Of a stretch of DNA of 64,000 nt, positions 61,464 through 64,000 are shown piece after piece. The translations under genes were made by a program, and so were the position numbers. Source of the DNA: Nageia nagi (taxonomy: Eukaryota > Pinophyta); NCBI GenBank assembly GCA_050084985.1, contig JBITNC010000001.1, forward strand, positions 60,884,001 through 60,948,000, read 5' to 3'. The notes beneath the pieces are model-generated. The model searched no databases, was not told the DNA's origin, and worked only from the letters and a program-made list of their open reading frames with translations. Each line of letters starts with the position of its first letter. Positions within the stretch are counted from its first letter, which is position 1.

Positions 61464-61935
61464 TTATAGTCTTCCCATTTCTTTATTTATAGGTTTAGCA
61501 TATTACTTGAATGTACCTTTGTATGGTAGTGTTGATGTTGGTGGTCCTTTATTAAAATAAGAGAATCATATATGAGAAGTAGCTTAGGTAGATCATAATT
61601 TTTAATTGGAATATAACATAATATCATATTGATCATAATATAAAGAGAATCATGTGATAATTAGTTTGGTCCAAAAAGAGTGTCAAATTAGGTATCAATA
61701 GTTGTCCCTCTTATAGTCTTCCCATTTCTTTATTATAGGTTTAGCATATTACTTGAATGTACCTTTATGGTATGTGATGTTGTGGTCTTATTAAAATAAA
61801 GAATCATATATGAAGTACTTAGGTAGATCATAATTTATTGATATAACAAATATCATATGATCAAATATAAGAGAATCATGTGATAATTAGTTTGTCCAAA
61901 AGAGTGTCAAATTAGGTATCAATAGTTGTCCCTTA
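61464..61935 (+). repeat. imperfect tandem duplication (about 247 and 225 bp)
   Basis: Copy 1 is about 61464-61710, copy 2 about 61711-61935. They follow each other from 'ttatagtcttcccatttc' to 'ggtatcaatagttgtccc'. Copy 2 differs mainly by single-base deletions, many in short homopolymers. Confidence 0.9.
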
Positions 61936-62201
61936 TTTTTTTGTCTTGATAGAATAAATAATGTATTAGTGATGTATTATGCCCACTTTTGCATTGGTTG
62001 TGTTGGAGAAGCCAACAAGCATCAATTGCGAAAGAACCTATGAGAAAATAGAAACACCCACCAAATATCATAATAGAAGTTTCATATTGGAAAATAAGCA
62101 TGAGAATAAAAGATGAAATCAATATAATACCTTAGTATCATTCACTATGCAAAGATATAGCATTGATATAGACTCATGAATAAAATAAAATCCAAGATAC
62201 T

Positions 62202-62392
62202 TGATCATAACAACAACCATAGTGATTGTTAATAACCCAACCAATAAAGGTGATCATAAAATCAATCATAGTGATGGTTAATAATCCAAAAATAAAAAGC
62301 TGATCATGAAAGAAATCATTGTGATGGTTAATGGCCCACCTAATAAAGGTGATTAAAAAATCAATCATAGTGATAACTAATAATCCATGTTG
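62202..62392 (+). repeat. 49-50-bp tandem repeat, about 3.8 copies
   Basis: Units start at 62202, 62251, 62301 and 62350 with 'tgatcat(a/g)a' and contain 'atcatagtgatggttaat'. Imperfect copies. Confidence 0.9.
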
Positions 62393-63028
62393 TAGTCTTT
62401 AAGTTTACACTAAGTATAACCTAGGTAGATACAAGGCTAACACTAAAATGTAATGATTTATAATAACACTAATCAAACAACAACAAATGAATAGTAATCT
62501 AATGTATTCAGTAAGATATGAAAATATAAAATAGGGATACAAATATTAAGGGATAACATTTTATTCTTAACCAATCATATTGAGAGGGAGATTACAAAAT
62601 ATAAATAATTATCACCTTACCTAGGTCATATGTAAATCAAAACCTATCAAAGATGAATATATTGAAAAGGAAACACTCATAGACCAAAGTAGATAAATGA
62701 ACAATTTCTATGCTAGCATCTATGCCTATGCTAAGGATGGCATTCATACCTAAGGCATTATATGTGTTAGGATATTATAGATTAATATTCACAAACTAAG
62801 ATCTAAAAGTACAGTAATGATTGACAAGCCTAATCTAGCATATAATTGTAAAATAACATAATGATAAATCTCATGTATATATCAAATCTCTCTCTTAATA
62901 TGTGTTGTTGAAGAACACCAAAACAATATAGTTGAGTATGACTATAGATATAAAAAATTGATAGCCTCCTCATGTATATAAATCTTGTATTTATAGTCCA
63001 TTAGTATCCCAAAATGTATGCCTAGAGA
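62393..63028. other. AT-rich unassigned sequence
   Basis: No coding or structural feature recognised. Confidence 0.4.
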
Positions 63029-63470
63029 TTAGTATTGATGATAGGGTACCTTGCATAAAAAAAATAAAAGTACACGAGAAGGTGTTTGTATCATACAAAT
63101 ATAAGATAAATCACATAATAAGAAAATTTCACCATACTTAATAAGTTCACCTAAGCTTATTTTATGTTGATCCTCATTATTGATCTTAATATAATTATAT
63201 CCTAAGAATCCATCTATAAAATAAATAATCTCATTACCAACAATATAATCTATAATCATATCAATATGATGTAAAAGGAAATTATCTTTAGGGAATACTT
63301 TATTAAGGTCCCTAAAGTTTGTACAATATCATAACTCATCATTGGGCTTCATAACAAGAATAATATAAGATAACTTAGAATAATAATCAATGGTTCCAAT
63401 TAAATGAACCTTGAGATACTTATCTATTTATTTCTTGACCAAGAGAGAGTGCTTTGGATGTATAGGCCTC
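63029..63470 (-). pseudogene. pol: Ty3/gypsy reverse transcriptase relic
   Basis: Minus-strand translation from about 63470 downward gives SLLVKK.IDKYLKVHLIGTID, KLSYIILVMKPNDEL, CTNFRDLNKVFPKDNFLLHH, IDYIVGNEIIYFIDGFLGYN and YIKINNEDQHKIS. These match gypsy RT motifs from the PIDY..W block through VDFRDLNK to the DGFSGYNQI block. The frame is then lost where TPWGTF would follow, so the YxDD box is not seen. An isolated dead fragment; no LTR found nearby. Confidence 0.85.
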
Positions 63471-64000
63471 TTTTTTATATAGATCTAGTTTTGTATATTC
63501 ATGAACCACCAAATTATGAGTAACTAAGGGAGGATCAAAATAATTCATGTTTCCATATCCCAAATCAAATGTGTCCCCAAAATCCTTAAAAAAATTTGAT
63601 ATATATATTTATCATCACCTTAAATCCAAGTTCCAACTTGAATAATCCTTGGATCAATTTCTAAGCCAATATTTACCTCTTGTGGAGCCTCATTCAAGTA
63701 AGATATCTCATCACTTGGTTGATAAAAACTTGGAAATTCCCACATACTTGCTATGGAAATAAAGGAAGAACATCAAAACTACAATACACCCACATCCCCA
63801 CCTAACTTCCTATCCCTACTCCTACTTATTGAAAAATAAAGTTAGCTAATGTAGCAAGGGTAAACCTGTTGTATCTTGCCTTCCTTTCGAAAATAGGCAT
63901 GAGATTGGAAATCCCTACAATATTTTCTTTTAGTATGGAAATTATTAAACTCATTTTATAAATACAACATATATAGAATGGAATTATTTTTCTCAAACAT
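63471..64000. other. unassigned sequence to window end
   Basis: May be upstream (protease side) sequence of the minus-strand gypsy relic, but I see no convincing motif. Confidence 0.35.

Noticed and set aside
1-64000. tRNA, rRNA or snRNA genes
   Set aside because: I saw no convincing A/B box pair with cloverleaf or rRNA signature. A tRNAscan-SE or Infernal run would be decisive.

Overview
The window is retrotransposon-dominated nuclear DNA from a land plant, most likely one with a large, repeat-rich genome. I cannot name the species; a gymnosperm or similar is only a guess. The evidence is three levels of nested LTR retrotransposons, Tat-type Ty3/gypsy polyproteins with two RNase H domains, relics of Ty1/copia and LINE elements, heavy C-to-T nonsense decay, and no convincing host gene. 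A 100-N assembly gap lies at 27136-27235.

Layout. 1-1880 is a minus-strand Ty1/copia gag-pol relic running off the left edge. 5773-7601 is a small non-autonomous copia-type element (E1) with both LTRs, PBS, PPT and a decayed 5-bp target duplication. 12977-20757 is a complete Tat-like gypsy element (G2; target duplication GTCAT). G2 keeps gag, lacks all of pol, and carries an antisense three-exon plant-mobile-domain (PMD) gene and two minisatellites. G2 sits inside an older LTR-like repeat (12484-12976 plus 20763-20872) that has relatives at 21871-22470 and 24850-25150, with a gypsy pol relic between them (22520-23850). From 27236 to 59489 lies a Tat element (T3) with RT, RNase H, archaeal-type RNase H, integrase, an unrecognised sense accessory ORF, an antisense PMD gene and a right LTR. 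T3 is interrupted by a member of the same LTR family (T4, 32748-53267, TSD AATGG), and T4 is interrupted by a young element (T5, 39275-47816, TSD CATTC). 59600-60670 is a LINE RT relic. 63029-63470 is a minus-strand gypsy RT relic.

Nesting order matches LTR divergence: T5 LTRs differ at about 6 of 1503 positions, G2 LTRs at about 24 of 854 (mostly transitions), T4 LTRs more, and E1 LTRs are very diverged.

The most unusual content is accessory coding capacity. T5 has gag followed by one frame of about 1163 codons that is not pol. T3 and G2, with different LTR families, both carry an antisense PMD gene with the same first exon/intron arrangement. Both also have family-specific CpG-rich short motifs clustered in the LTRs, in the PMD gene's first intron and upstream of it. 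T3 has a 408-codon accessory ORF that T4 split without destroying the frame. The T5 LTR carries a regular ladder of seven TGACGTCA-type sites. None of the larger elements looks intact: nearly every coding region has internal stops, nearly all of the kind produced by C-to-T change in Arg or Gln codons.
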